Assembly (NCBI GenBank): GCA_963975135.1
Contig: CAXBGQ010000186.1
Coordinates: 1-6,359 of the forward strand
Direction of reading: 5' to 3'
DNA from: Alterinioella sp963975135
GTDB taxonomy: Bacteria; Pseudomonadota; Alphaproteobacteria; Rhodobacterales; Rhodobacteraceae
Length of the DNA stretch: 6,359 nucleotides
A model generated the notes under the pieces. It saw nothing but the letters and a program-made list of their open reading frames with translations. It searched no databases and was not told the origin of the DNA. Every line of letters starts with the position of its first letter. Within the stretch, counting starts at the first letter, position 1. This document shows, piece after piece, positions 1 through 5,557 of this stretch. A program made the position numbers and the translations under genes.

Positions 1-606
1 TTGTCGGAATATTTCATGACCGGGTTGAACAATATCGGCGTTCCGACGCATTTCATCCGCCGCCTGAACATGCGCGAGCAGCTGATCCGCGCGGTCGAGA
101 TCATCCCGCTGGAAGTCATCGTGCGCAACTATGCCGCCGGTTCCATGGCCAAGCGCCTGGGGCTGGAGGAGGGCATGCAATTGCCGCGCCCGATCATCGA
201 GTTTTCCTACAAGAACGACGATCTGGGCGACCCGCTGGTGCCTGAGGAATATATCATCGCCTTTGGATGGGCGAGCCAACAGGATCTCGATGACATCGTG
301 GCGCTGGCGCTCAGGGTCAATGATTTCATGTCTGGCCTGATGATGGGTGTCGGGATCAAGCTGGTCGATTTCAAGATCGAGATCGGGCGCGTGTTCGACG
401 GCGATTTCATGCGCCTCATCGTGGCCGATGAGATCAGCCCCGACAGCTGCCGGTTGTGGGATATGGAAAGCGGCCGCAAGCTCGACAAGGACGTGTTCCG
501 GCGCGATCTGGGCGATCTGGCCGATGCCTATACCGAAGTGGCGCGGCGTTTGGGCGTGCTGCCGACAAATACCGGCATGGGTGGCAAACCAACGCTGGTG
601 AACTGA
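1..606 (+). CDS. purC: SAICAR synthase (phosphoribosylaminoimidazole-succinocarboxamide synthase), 5'-truncated
   Basis: PurC joins CAIR and aspartate with ATP to give SAICAR in cytosolic de novo purine synthesis. The visible 201 residues hold the family signature IIPLEVIVRNYAAGS (fragment residues 34-48), the second signature region LVDFKIEIG (121-129), which has Ile where the usual pattern has Phe, and the ADEISPDSCRLWD block (142-154). The window opens inside the gene. The first codon TTG is most likely an internal Leu, because alphaproteobacterial PurC proteins run about 250 residues and carry some 50 residues (the ATP-binding N-terminal lobe) before this SEYFMTGLNN segment. The stop is TGA at 604-606. 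The gene is followed by a possible terminator and then by purS in the same direction, as expected for a purine cluster. I am sure of the family; only the 5' end is missing. Confidence 0.97.
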   Translation: MSEYFMTGLNNIGVPTHFIRRLNMREQLIRAVEIIPLEVIVRNYAAGSMAKRLGLEEGMQLPRPIIEFSYKNDDLGDPLVPEEYIIAFGWASQQDLDDIVALALRVNDFMSGLMMGVGIKLVDFKIEIGRVFDGDFMRLIVADEISPDSCRLWDMESGRKLDKDVFRRDLGDLADAYTEVARRLGVLPTNTGMGGKPTLVN

Positions 607-636
607 AACCGAAGCGAAAGACGCGGCGGTTTTTTT
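607..636 (+). terminator. Possible intrinsic terminator or attenuator between purC and purS
   Basis: Directly after the purC stop, AACCG (607-611) can pair with CGGTT (627-631) and GCG (614-616) with CGC (622-624). Between the two stems is a 2x2 AA/GG internal loop, and the apical loop is AAAGA. A run of seven T (630-636) follows, which is the form of an intrinsic terminator. The stem is imperfect, so termination may be only partial. purS begins 31 bp later with little room for its own promoter, so some readthrough seems needed. The structure is inferred by eye, without an energy calculation. Confidence 0.45.
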
Positions 637-660
637 GAGTATTTGGACAAAGAAGAAGGG
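637..660 (+). repeat. Copy 1 of a TATTTG...CAAAGAAG intergenic motif, containing the purS ribosome binding site
   Basis: GAGTATTTGG (637-646) followed by CAAAGAAG (648-655) and AAGGG (656-660) resembles two other intergenic segments in this window, at 4876-4897 on the + strand and 5073-5052 on the - strand. This copy is about three bases shorter between the two blocks. Its purine-rich end (GAAGAAGGG) stands 7 bases before the purS ATG at 668 and can serve as its Shine-Dalgarno. It directly follows the T-tract of the preceding hairpin. From memory, similar strings are frequent near terminators in Rhodobacteraceae genomes; I could not check this here. Confidence 0.4.
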
Positions 661-667
661 TCAAGCG

Positions 668-901
668 ATGCGCGCAACCGTGACCGTGATGCTGAAACAA
701 GGGGTTCTGGACCCGCAGGGCGAGGCTGTGCGCCATGCGCTTGGCGCTCTGGGCTTTGAGGGCGTCGAGGGCGTTCGCCAGGGCAAGGTGATCGAACTGG
801 ATCTGGCCGCGGGCACCACCAAGGCTCAGGTGACCGAGATGTGCGAGAAGCTGTTGGCCAACACGGTGATCGAAAGCTACCGGGTGGAGATGGGCGCATG
901 A
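668..901 (+). CDS. purS: Phosphoribosylformylglycinamidine (FGAM) synthase subunit PurS
   Basis: This 77-residue protein is the small structural subunit of the three-part FGAM synthase PurS-PurQ-PurL, which converts FGAR, glutamine and ATP to FGAM. PurS is known as a dimer that bridges PurL and PurQ. The sequence shows the typical PurS core: GVLDPQGEAVRHALGALGFEGV, written here in parts as GVLDPQG, then HALGALGFEGV, then VRQGKVIELDL. The length is normal for the family. I choose the ATG at 668, with the purine-rich GAAGAAGGG before it, over an in-frame TTG at 635, which lies in the T-tract of the preceding hairpin and would add an unconserved MSIWTKKKGQA extension. The stop TGA (899-901) overlaps the purQ start as ATGA, which implies translational coupling and equal subunit supply. 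The synthetase subunit PurL is not in the window. Confidence 0.96.
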   Translation: MRATVTVMLKQGVLDPQGEAVRHALGALGFEGVEGVRQGKVIELDLAAGTTKAQVTEMCEKLLANTVIESYRVEMGA

Positions 902-1566
902 AAGCGGCCGTCATCGTTTTTCCCGGCTCGAATTGCGACCGTGATCTGGCCGTGGCCTTCCGCAATGCGGGCTTCAACGTCGATATGATCTGGCACAAGG
1001 ACCACACCTTGCCGGACGGCGTTGATATCGTGGGCATTCCTGGCGGATTCTCCTTTGGCGACTATCTGCGCTGCGGGGCCATCGCGGGGCAGTCTCCGGT
1101 GATGAAGGCAGTGGCGGCGCATGTGACCCGGGGCGGCTATGCGCTTGGCATTTGCAACGGGTTTCAGGTGCTTTGTGAAACCGGCCTGCTTCCCGGCGCT
1201 TTGATGCGCAATGCGGGGCTGAAATTCATCTGCCGGATGCAGGCGCTGAGTGTGACGACATCCGACAGTGTCTTTACCCGCGGCTACAATGCCGGGGCCG
1301 AGATCACCGTGCCGCTGGCCCATCATGACGGCAATTATGTTATTGACGATGCTGGGCTGGCCGCGCTCAAGGATCAGGACCGCATCGCGTTTCGCTATCA
1401 CGGCAATCCCAATGGCGCGGTCGATGGCATCGCGGGCATCCTGTCGGAAAATCGGCGCGTGCTTGGCATGATGCCGCATCCAGAGCGGGTTGTTGACCCG
1501 GCCCATGGCGGGGCCGACGGCAAGGCGCTGTTTGACGGGCTGGCTTCTGCGCTGGTTGCCGCCTGA
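898..1566 (+). CDS. purQ: FGAM synthase subunit PurQ, glutaminase
   Basis: PurQ is the class I (triad) glutamine amidotransferase subunit of FGAM synthase. It hydrolyses glutamine and passes ammonia to PurL. The 222-residue length is normal. The N-terminus reads VIVFPGSNCDRD. The oxyanion-hole region is GIPGGFSFGDYLRCGAIA (46-63), and the nucleophile elbow GICNGFQVL places the catalytic Cys at residue 86. The other triad members sit in MMPHPER, as His194 and Glu196. RYHGNPNG (166-173) is also typical of PurQ. The ATG at 898 overlaps the purS stop, and GGTGGAG about 8 bases upstream can act as ribosome binding site. A longer reading from 841 runs through purS in another frame and is rejected. 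No odd residues were seen. In this family the complex also needs PurL, which must be encoded elsewhere. Confidence 0.97.
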   Translation: MKAAVIVFPGSNCDRDLAVAFRNAGFNVDMIWHKDHTLPDGVDIVGIPGGFSFGDYLRCGAIAGQSPVMKAVAAHVTRGGYALGICNGFQVLCETGLLPGALMRNAGLKFICRMQALSVTTSDSVFTRGYNAGAEITVPLAHHDGNYVIDDAGLAALKDQDRIAFRYHGNPNGAVDGIAGILSENRRVLGMMPHPERVVDPAHGGADGKALFDGLASALVAA

Positions 1567-1571
1567 CGGGC

Positions 1572-1600
1572 TTGAGCCGGGCGCGGTAACCCCCTAGCAT
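1572..1600 (+). promoter_or_regulatory. Candidate housekeeping promoter of the dctB-dctD pair
   Basis: TTGAGC (1572-1577) and TAGCAT (1595-1600) are separated by exactly 17 bases. Each matches the sigma-70 type consensus at four of six positions. The expected start of transcription, 6-8 bases after the -10, falls on or next to the A of the dctB ATG (1607). No Shine-Dalgarno is present in 1595-1606, so the mRNA could be leaderless. This is pattern matching only; in GC-rich alphaproteobacteria such matches are weak evidence. Confidence 0.35.
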
Positions 1601-1606
1601 TACATC

Positions 1607-3373
1607 ATGAACCTGCCTTTCGTCCCCCCCGCGGCCCTGCGCATATCACACGGGCGGCGCGCATGGATGTTGCGTGCGCTGATGGTATTGTTCCTGGCGA
1701 TTGCGGGCGGTGTTGTCTGGGTCTCGAACATCTGGCTGACGGAGCGGTTTACCGAAAGCACCCGCAACCGGGCCGAATTGCGGCTGGCGCTCTATTCGGG
1801 GTCCATCATCTCGGAATTGCAGCGCAACTCGGTGGTGCCGCTTTTGCTGTCGCGGGATCCGACTTTGACGCGGGCGCTGTCGGTGGGCGATTTCAGCCTG
1901 ACCTCGCAACAGCTGATTTCCTACCGCGAGGAGATTGGCGCGCAATCCATCATTCTGCTGAGCCGCGAGGGCCGTGTTGTGGCCGCGACCGACCGGGGCC
2001 AGCTCGGAGAACTGCACCGCAACGAGCCTTATTTCGTTCAGGCCCTGCGCACGAATGACACCGTGTTTACCACCACCGAGCTGGAAACCGGGGCGTTCAA
2101 CTTCACCTTTGCCCGCCGGATCGAGGCCGACAATCAACTGGTGGGCGTGATCCTGGTCAAGGTCGATCTGGGGCGGCTGGAGGATCGTTGGCGCGGCACG
2201 TCCGAGGCGGTTTTTGTGGCCAATTCCGAAGGCCGCATCATTTTGTCGACCGAACCGCGCTGGCGTGGTCACCAGGAGGCTGATGCGATTGCCCTGCAAT
2301 CGCCGCCCTCGGCCATTCAGCGCGTGATCGAGGCCACGGGCGATTGGGCTTTTGCCACGCCGGGGCCGTTCTTTTCCGGCAACTCGACCCTGCGCCTGGA
2401 AAGCCGCATCCCGTTTCGCGGCTGGCAACTGGTGTCCTATACCGCCTTTGCATCCATCCGCGAACGGGTGAACGGCGTTCTGGCGCTGGAAATCATGGGA
2501 TTCGCGCTGCTGTTGGCGGGGGCCTTTTATGTTTTGAGCCGCCGGGCGCGGACGCAATCGGTGTTCTTTCAAAGGGAATCGGCGGAGCTTCGCCGCCTCA
2601 ACGCCCGGCTACAGCGGGAAATCGCCGAACGCCAAAGGGTCGAACGCAACCTCGAAGAGGCCGAAGCAAGCCTGGCGCAAAGCTCGAAACTGGCGGCGAT
2701 GGGCGAGATGTCGGCGGCCGTCAGCCATGAACTCAATCAGCCGCTGGCGGCGATGAAAACCTATCTGGCCGGCGCGCGGCTTCTGTTGCAGCGCAAACGC
2801 CCCGACGAGGCGCTGTCATCGTTTCAGCGCATCGACGATCTGCTGGAGCGGATGGGGGCCATCACCCGGCAGCTGAAATCCTATGCCAGGAAGGGTGGTG
2901 AAGCCTTTGCACCGATGGATTTGCGCAGCTCGCTTTCGGCCTCGCTGTCGATGATGGAACCGCAGCTCCGGCAGATGACGGTCGAGATCACCCAGACCAT
3001 GCCGCGCAACCCGGTCATGGTGATGGCCGACCGGCTGCGGCTGGAACAGGTGATCATCAACCTGTTGCGCAATGCGCTGGATGCGATGAAGGCCGAGCCG
3101 CACCGCGAATTGGACCTGATCATTGCCGAAGGTGATGAGGTGGTGTTGACCGTGCGCGACAACGGTCGGGGGATTGACGATCTCGACGCATTGTTCGAGC
3201 CATTCTACACGACCAAGCAACCGGGCGACGGCGTCGGGCTTGGCCTGGCGATCTCGTCGGGCATCGTGAAGGATCTGGGTGGGCGTCTGACGGCACGAAA
3301 CGGCGAAAGCGGCGGCGCGGTCTTCGAGGTCCGGCTGCCGCGCGCCGATCAAAGCAGCGCGGCCGCCGAATGA
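1607..3373 (+). CDS. dctB: DctB-like membrane sensor histidine kinase
   Basis: The protein has 588 residues. A first membrane segment lies at about 21-40, then an extracytoplasmic sensing region (about 41-285) of the double PAS-like (dCache) kind found in DctB, a second membrane segment (about 290-310), a charged helical linker likely to form a coiled coil (about 315-360), and a full kinase core. The H-box SHELNQPL puts the phosphorylated His at 374. The N-box INLLRNALDAM has Asn489, the G1 box is DNGRGI (518-523), the F-box is EPFYTTK (531-537) and the G2 box is GVGLGLAIS (542-550), so the enzyme should be active. In known DctB proteins the outer domain binds C4-dicarboxylates. Here the stretch usually read as RPYF in DctB is EPYF (140-143), so the ligand is uncertain. 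The ATG at 1607 has no Shine-Dalgarno; an internal ATG at 1667 (Met21) would start at the first membrane helix. The response regulator follows 18 bases after the stop, so the two are surely an operon. No transporter gene is adjacent. Confidence 0.85.
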   Translation: MNLPFVPPAALRISHGRRAWMLRALMVLFLAIAGGVVWVSNIWLTERFTESTRNRAELRLALYSGSIISELQRNSVVPLLLSRDPTLTRALSVGDFSLTSQQLISYREEIGAQSIILLSREGRVVAATDRGQLGELHRNEPYFVQALRTNDTVFTTTELETGAFNFTFARRIEADNQLVGVILVKVDLGRLEDRWRGTSEAVFVANSEGRIILSTEPRWRGHQEADAIALQSPPSAIQRVIEATGDWAFATPGPFFSGNSTLRLESRIPFRGWQLVSYTAFASIRERVNGVLALEIMGFALLLAGAFYVLSRRARTQSVFFQRESAELRRLNARLQREIAERQRVERNLEEAEASLAQSSKLAAMGEMSAAVSHELNQPLAAMKTYLAGARLLLQRKRPDEALSSFQRIDDLLERMGAITRQLKSYARKGGEAFAPMDLRSSLSASLSMMEPQLRQMTVEITQTMPRNPVMVMADRLRLEQVIINLLRNALDAMKAEPHRELDLIIAEGDEVVLTVRDNGRGIDDLDALFEPFYTTKQPGDGVGLGLAISSGIVKDLGGRLTARNGESGGAVFEVRLPRADQSSAAAE

Positions 3374-3391
3374 GCAGGTAAAGGGAACGAT

Positions 3392-4711
3392 ATGAGAATC
3401 GCGATCATTGATGACGAGCAGGATATGCGCCAGTCGATCAGCCAATGGCTGGCGCTGAGCGGATTCGAGACCGAGACCTATGCCAGCGCCGAAGAGGCCT
3501 TGAAGCAGATCGGGGCGGATTATTCCGGCGTCGTGGTCACCGATATCAAGATGCCGGGCATGGATGGGATGGCGTTTTTGAAACGTCTGATGGGCATGGA
3601 CAGCGCGCTGCCGGTGATCATGATCACGGGCCATGGCGATGTGCCGATGGCGGTCGAGGCGATGCGGCTCGGGGCCTATGATTTCCTGGAAAAACCTTTC
3701 AACCCGGACCGGATGACGGAACTGGCCAAGCGCGCCGGCCAAGCCCGGCGGCTGACGCTGGATAACCGCGCTTTGCGGCGTGAATTGTCAGATGGCACGG
3801 TTCTGATGCGCAAGCTGATCGGGTCATCGCCGGTGATGGAGCGGCTGCGCGAGGATATCCTCGATCTGGGCCAGGCCGATGGTCATGTGCTGATCACCGG
3901 CGAAACCGGCACCGGCAAGACGCTGGTGGCGCATGCGCTGCATGCGGTGGGGCCGCGGGCGGGCAAGCCGCTGATCTCGGTCGCCTGTGCCGCGCATGAG
4001 GAAAGCGCGCTTTCGGCAATGCTGTTTGGCCCGGTGGGCGAGGGGCAGGATCTGCCGCTGGTCGAACAGGCGCGCGGTGGGTCGCTGTTGCTGGAAGGGG
4101 TCGAGGCCTTGCCGCAGGCTTTGCAGGCGCGGCTTCTGACGCTGATCAACGATATGGGCAACCCGGCCGAAACCCGGGTGGTGGCGATCTGCAATGCGCC
4201 TGAGCCCGATACCGGATGCGAAGCGGCACTGCGGCCCGATCTCTTTTACCGGCTCGCCGCAATGCGGATCGACCTGCCGCCGCTCAGGGCGCGCGGCGAG
4301 GATATCCTGACGCTGTTCAACCGGTTTGGCGAACAGTTCGCCGAGGAATATGGCACCGAAAGCCCGCAGGTAACAGCGCAGGAGGCAGCACAGCTTTTGC
4401 AGGCTCCCTGGCCGGGTAATGTGCGCCAGCTGATCAACATCTCCGAGCGTGCGATTTTGCAGCAACGGCGCGGATCGGGGTCAATCGCGTCGCTCTTGAT
4501 GAGCGATGGCGAAGAGGTCAGCCAGAGCCAGGTCGGCGAAGGCAAGCCGCTGAAGGAATATGTCGAGGCCTTTGAGCGCATGCTGATAGACAACACGATG
4601 CGCCGTCATCGCGGTTCCATCTCGAATGTGATGGAAGAGCTGTGCCTGCCGCGCCGGACATTGAACGAAAAAATGGCCAAATACGGGCTCAGCCGGTCGG
4701 ATTACCTCTGA
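3392..4711 (+). CDS. dctD: DctD-like response regulator (receiver, AAA+, Fis-type HTH) without GAFTGA
   Basis: The protein has 439 residues and is the partner of the upstream kinase. The receiver domain (about 1-120) is intact: acidic pair Asp7-Asp8, phosphorylated Asp51 in VVVTDIKMPGMDG, Thr79 and Lys101. The AAA+ domain (about 140-360) has a good Walker A, GETGTGKT (170-177), an arginine-finger region RPDLFYRL (281-288) and sensor II region WPGNVRQL (340-347). Two key parts are altered. After LFG (211-213), where sigma-54 activators have GAFTGA, there is PVGEGQDLPL, and the segment to the next GG is about six residues shorter than usual. Walker B reads GGSLLLEG (229-236) instead of GGTLFLDE. 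The C-terminal helix-turn-helix (about 400-435, RRHRGSISNVMEEL then LPRRTLNEKMAKYGL) is well kept. I infer a DNA-binding regulator that does not remodel sigma-54 polymerase and may act on sigma-70 promoters or as a repressor, as known for Rhodobacter NtrC. AAGGGA at 3381-3386 is a good ribosome binding site. The DctD name rests on overall likeness and pairing with the kinase. Confidence 0.85.
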   Translation: MRIAIIDDEQDMRQSISQWLALSGFETETYASAEEALKQIGADYSGVVVTDIKMPGMDGMAFLKRLMGMDSALPVIMITGHGDVPMAVEAMRLGAYDFLEKPFNPDRMTELAKRAGQARRLTLDNRALRRELSDGTVLMRKLIGSSPVMERLREDILDLGQADGHVLITGETGTGKTLVAHALHAVGPRAGKPLISVACAAHEESALSAMLFGPVGEGQDLPLVEQARGGSLLLEGVEALPQALQARLLTLINDMGNPAETRVVAICNAPEPDTGCEAALRPDLFYRLAAMRIDLPPLRARGEDILTLFNRFGEQFAEEYGTESPQVTAQEAAQLLQAPWPGNVRQLINISERAILQQRRGSGSIASLLMSDGEEVSQSQVGEGKPLKEYVEAFERMLIDNTMRRHRGSISNVMEELCLPRRTLNEKMAKYGLSRSDYL

Positions 4712-4751
4712 CGGCCAAGGGCGCGCTCCCGCCTGCAAGCAGTTGGGCCAG

Positions 4752-4779
4752 GCGCGGGCCAGGCAAGCCTGCCCCGCGC
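4752..4779 (+). terminator. Strong GC-rich hairpin after dctD, possible terminator
   Basis: GCGCGGGCCAGGC (4752-4764) and GCCTGCCCCGCGC (4767-4779) are inverted repeats matching at 12 of 13 positions, with only AA between them, so the real loop is probably CAAG or similar. The stem starts 40 bases after the dctD stop. Only a weak TTT (4788-4790) follows, ten bases after the stem, so it is not a classical intrinsic terminator. In GC-rich alphaproteobacteria such hairpins often mark 3' ends by stabilising the mRNA or ending transcription. Confidence 0.4.
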
Positions 4780-4875
4780 GGTGGCGCTTTATTGGGGAAC
4801 GGGCGCGCGTGGAGACGGGAATGACAGGCCGTGCCGCCACCCCTCATCGGCAACGATGGATCGACAGGTCAGAAT

Positions 4876-4897
4876 GGATATTTGAGGCGCAAAGAAG
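4876..4897 (+). repeat. Copy 2 of the intergenic motif (GGATATTT...GCGCAAAGAAG)
   Basis: GGATATTT (4876-4883), GAG (4884-4886) and GCGCAAAGAAG (4887-4897) match the reverse-strand segment 5073-5052 at 19 of 22 positions, and match the segment at 637-655 in the TATTTG and CAAAGAAG blocks. The likeness stops at both ends of the 22 bases. This copy and the reverse one face each other across about 154 bp. Confidence 0.45.
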
Positions 4898-4916
4898 CAG
4901 GGCCGGTCAGCCACCC

Positions 4917-4942
4917 GCCCCGAGCCGATGCGGCACCGGGGC
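4917..4942 (+). other. Compound stem-loop in the dctD-rne gap
   Basis: GCCCCG (4917-4922) pairs with CGGGGC (4937-4942), and inside it GCCG (4924-4927) pairs with CGGC (4931-4934) around an ATG loop. One A on the left and AC on the right form a small internal loop. A pyrimidine-rich CCTTCTTC follows at 4948-4955, without a true T run. It could be a transcription end, part of a small RNA or part of a repeat element. GCCGATG (4924-4930) could also pair with CATCGGC at 4965-4971, giving an alternative fold. Confidence 0.35.
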
Positions 4943-5020
4943 AGGGGCCTTCTTCGCGCGCGGTCATCGGCTTCCCAGCCTGTACCGCGCGACGACGCTA
5001 CACCTCCAAGATTACGTTAC

Positions 5021-5043
5021 GGTTAACATTTCGGGGGTTAACC
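5021..5043. promoter_or_regulatory. Perfect 7-bp inverted repeat GGTTAAC/GTTAACC, possible operator
   Basis: GGTTAAC (5021-5027) and GTTAACC (5037-5043) form a perfect inverted repeat with nine bases between them, in a locally AT-rich patch. The symmetry would suit a dimeric DNA-binding protein, or a weak hairpin in RNA. TTAC (5012-5015), seven bases, TTAAC (5023-5027) also comes within one base of the alphaproteobacterial CtrA site TTAA-N7-TTAAC. No gene starts close by, as rne is more than 500 bp downstream, so a role is unproven. Confidence 0.25.
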
Positions 5044-5051
5044 TTAATGGC

Positions 5052-5073
5052 CTTCCTTGCGCGTTAAATATCC
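5052..5073 (-). repeat. Copy 3 of the intergenic motif, on the - strand
   Basis: Read on the - strand from 5073 to 5052 the sequence is GGATATTT, AAC, GCGCAAGGAAG. It differs from the + strand copy at 4876-4897 at only three of 22 positions. On the - strand it directly follows the C-rich end of the tandem hairpins at 5081-5110, just as copy 1 follows the T-tract hairpin at 607-636. The link of motif and hairpin is therefore seen twice in this window. Confidence 0.45.
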
Positions 5074-5080
5074 TGGGGGA

Positions 5081-5110
5081 GTCGCCTTTGGCGACGGGGG
5101 CAAGGCCCCC
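5081..5110. repeat. Two adjoining perfect hairpins (GTCGCC/GGCGAC and GGGGGC/GCCCCC)
   Basis: GTCGCC (5081-5086), TTT, GGCGAC (5090-5095) is followed without any gap by GGGGGC (5096-5101), AAG, GCCCCC (5105-5110). Both are perfect six-base stems with three-base loops. A third G5 run lies just before them (5075-5079) and could compete for the C5 arm, so two folds are possible. Tandem short stems of this kind, next to a TCCCCCAGGATATTT string on the - strand, resemble what I recall as a dispersed Rhodobacteraceae intergenic element that often lies near gene ends. A genome search would be needed to confirm this. Confidence 0.4.
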
Positions 5111-5548
5111 TATTCCTACGCGTCCCGAAGCGATGGGTCGGCGGTCTTTGCGCCTGCGCCTGCACGAATTGCCATTGTAATCGGCCCGAAACTGCCCTTA
5201 ATGTCACTATAGCGGCGCAAAGTGCATAACTTCGCCGCGAAGAACAGTTTCTCTGACCGATTTCCGGCGCGCATTTGACTGACGCCGCGCGGATTTCGGA
5301 AAGGTCACGTGGGCCCCATTCCGGACCCCAAAATCATTGCCTTCGTATTAGAAGGCTGACGAACGGATGGCAGGCAAGACCTGTCATCGGAGATAAACCG
5401 CGATGCAACGCGAGCGCAGATTTGAGGTTCGGCACGGCAGGGCAAATGCCCGCGCCATGCGTCCCTGCGCCCCACGCATTGCCTTTTCAGGACAACATGA
5501 TCTTGCTGACGGTGCCCCCCCGGGGCGTGCCAATTCGAGGTCATGCAC

Positions 5549-5553
5549 AAGGA
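5549..5553 (+). promoter_or_regulatory. Ribosome binding site that decides the rne start
   Basis: AAGGA (5549-5553) lies four bases before the ATG at 5558. An in-frame ATG at 5543 would place this site inside the coding region and add MHKEN, which I do not know from the family. The next in-frame ATG at 5570 (Met5) has no such site and would remove the usual xKKMLIDATH start. The start at 5558 is therefore preferred. Confidence 0.6.
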
Positions 5554-5557
5554 AAAC

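Larger units (their letters stand above)
4712..5557. other. Gene-free intergenic region between dctD and rne
   Basis: This 846-bp stretch holds no reading frame that I recognise. The longest + frame (4743-5180, 145 codons) runs through the hairpins and inverted repeats listed separately, has no family resemblance and no clear ribosome binding site. What is visible: a GC hairpin after dctD, two inverted motif copies about 200 bp apart, a compound hairpin, a GGTTAAC inverted repeat, tandem hairpins, and toward the right end several smaller stem-loops that may belong to the rne leader, such as CTTCG-CCG-CGAAG (5230-5242), GCCTTC-GTATTA-GAAGGC (5339-5356), GGGC-AAAT-GCCC (5440-5451) and GCCCC/GGGGC (5514-5526). 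A promoter for rne is expected here. TTGTAA (5175-5180), 17 bases, TTAATG (5198-5203) and the nearby CTATAG (5207-5212) are weak candidates. A small RNA cannot be excluded. Confidence 0.7.

Noticed and set aside
635..667. TTG start for purS giving an 88-residue protein
   Set aside because: The TTG lies in the T-tract of the preceding hairpin, has no ribosome binding site, and the added residues do not belong to the PurS family. The ATG at 668 has GAAGAAGGG in front.
1646..2572. 308-codon frame on the - strand opposite dctB (and a similar one at 2816-3742)
   Set aside because: Both are antisense to well-supported domains and are rich in Arg, Gln and His, as is typical for the complement of GC-rich coding DNA.
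4743..5180. 145-codon + strand reading frame between dctD and rne
   Set aside because: It has no recognisable domain, runs through four inverted-repeat structures and has a scattered composition. Most likely it is a chance frame in GC-rich DNA.
5275..5280. TTGACT as -35 box of an rne promoter
   Set aside because: At 16-18 bases downstream there is only GC-rich sequence near GGAAAGG, with no -10 likeness.
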